From assembly GCF_015207245.1 (NCBI RefSeq), contig NZ_JADEXF010000193.1, positions 1 to 6,642 of the forward strand: a DNA stretch of 6,642 nt, given 5' to 3'. Origin of the DNA: Nostoc cf. edaphicum LEGE 07299 (lineage in GTDB: Bacteria > Cyanobacteriota > Cyanobacteriia > Cyanobacteriales > Nostocaceae). The notes below the pieces were generated by a model. The model saw only the letters and a program-made list of their open reading frames with translations, was not told the origin of the DNA and made no database searches. Position 1 is the first letter of the stretch, and every line of letters starts with the position of its first letter. Positions 6,381 to 6,642 of the stretch are shown in pieces. The translations under genes were made by a program, and so were the position numbers.

Positions 6381-6483
6381 TATAGCAATCCTAAATGAGT
6401 CGTGAAAATCTCCGATTCCTCTCTCTGCGTTCTCTGCGCCTCTGCGGTTAATTTATTTTCACAAATGATTTAGGACTCCTATA
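6381..6483. mobile_element. 103-bp MITE-like element with 29-bp terminal inverted repeats
   Basis: The arms at 6381-6409 and 6455-6483 are inverted repeats matching at 24 of 29 positions. They begin TATAG, share the core TCCTAAAT and end GTGAAAAT. The element starts and ends in TA, the usual target of IS630/Tc1-mariner type transposases. The 45-bp interior holds three close copies of CTCTGCG (6423, 6432, 6440) and the GCGGTTAATTTATTTT motif common in cyanobacterial intergenic repeats. It is too short to code for a transposase, so it would need one in trans. Assignment to a named family needs a database comparison. Confidence 0.65.
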
Positions 6484-6534
6484 GGAGGATCTAAAACTTT
6501 TGATATCAACAAGAGGACTTTTCTAACATCCTCC
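6484..6534 (-). terminator. Possible weak terminator hairpin of the upstream gene
   Basis: GGAGGAT (6484-6490) and ATCCTCC (6528-6534) are perfect 7-bp inverted arms located three bases past the stop codon at 6537. A competing shorter hairpin GAGGA/TCCTC lies inside, as does the palindrome TTGATATCAA (6500-6509). The loop is long and there is no strong T-run, so the terminator role is tentative. Confidence 0.25.
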
Positions 6535-6536
6535 GA

Positions 6537-6642
6537 TCAAATTTTGGCTCTGTTTGGATTTCTCTCATTTCTCAGGTTTTCTTCATAGGTTCTGAAGTTG
6601 GGATCGTTCAGTTCATAAAAGTAAGGCTCCAATGTATAATTA
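6537..6642 (-). CDS. C-terminal tail of an unidentified protein, rest outside window
   Basis: The minus strand is open from the window edge for 34 codons to a TGA at 6537-6539. It encodes a polar, aromatic-rich tail with segments such as LEPYFYELNDPNF and RTYEENLRNERNPNRAKI. The balanced composition and lack of stops suggest the true 3' end of a gene on the same strand as all others here, but 34 codons is short evidence. I do not recognise the family. No signal or membrane segment is visible in this part. Confidence 0.45.
   Translation of the reverse strand, partial: NYTLEPYFYELNDPNFRTYEENLRNERNPNRAKI

Larger units (their letters stand above)
6188..6536. other. Gene-free spacer of about 350 bp
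   Basis: I see no credible coding frame on either strand. The spacer holds the leader of the peptidoglycan-binding gene, including its ribosome binding site and AT-rich DNA where its promoter must lie. It also holds a C-rich repeat (6314-6338), a 103-bp inverted-repeat element (6381-6483) and a hairpin-forming stretch (6484-6534) just beyond the stop of the upstream gene. Confidence 0.7.

Overview
The window looks like cyanobacterial chromosome, probably from a filamentous Nostoc-type organism. It carries six perfect copies of the HIP1 octamer GCGATCGC (306, 1047, 2473, 4336, 5652, 5896), a repeat of the CCCCTAACCCCCCTTAAAA type and a small inverted-repeat element of a kind common in these genomes. 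Its gene families are also typical of the group. Every gene I can support reads on the minus strand, so transcription runs from high to low coordinates.

In transcription order: 6537-6642 is the C-terminal tail of an unidentified protein. 6188-6536 is a gene-free spacer with a 103-bp inverted-repeat (MITE-like) element and a C-rich repeat. 5807-6187 encodes a small secreted peptidoglycan-binding-domain protein. 4254-5672 encodes a divergent NRAMP-family transporter. 4028-4210 encodes a small membrane protein. 3249-3983 encodes a ZIP-family transporter. 1753-3206 is a broken family-15 glycoside hydrolase (glucoamylase type). 863-1723 encodes a HAD-superfamily phosphatase. 1-673 encodes a DUF1206 membrane protein that runs off the window. 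Gaps from NRAMP to HAD are short (about 29 to 45 bp), so these genes could share a transcript. The metal transporters may form one functional unit and the hydrolase/HAD pair another.

The most interesting signals are two deletion scars. First, the 70 bp between the small membrane gene and the ZIP gene is a remnant of a second NRAMP copy. It matches two separate parts of the intact neighbouring NRAMP gene, in the same order and strand, with 918 bp (306 codons) missing between them. Second, the glucoamylase gene has lost its middle (an estimated 300 or so codons) and changes reading frame at the junction, so it cannot make a normal enzyme. In addition, both metal transporters lack the canonical metal-binding residues of their families at the expected places. 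I see no CRISPR array, RNA gene, integrase, toxin-antitoxin pair or obvious new defence system, and I do not claim one.
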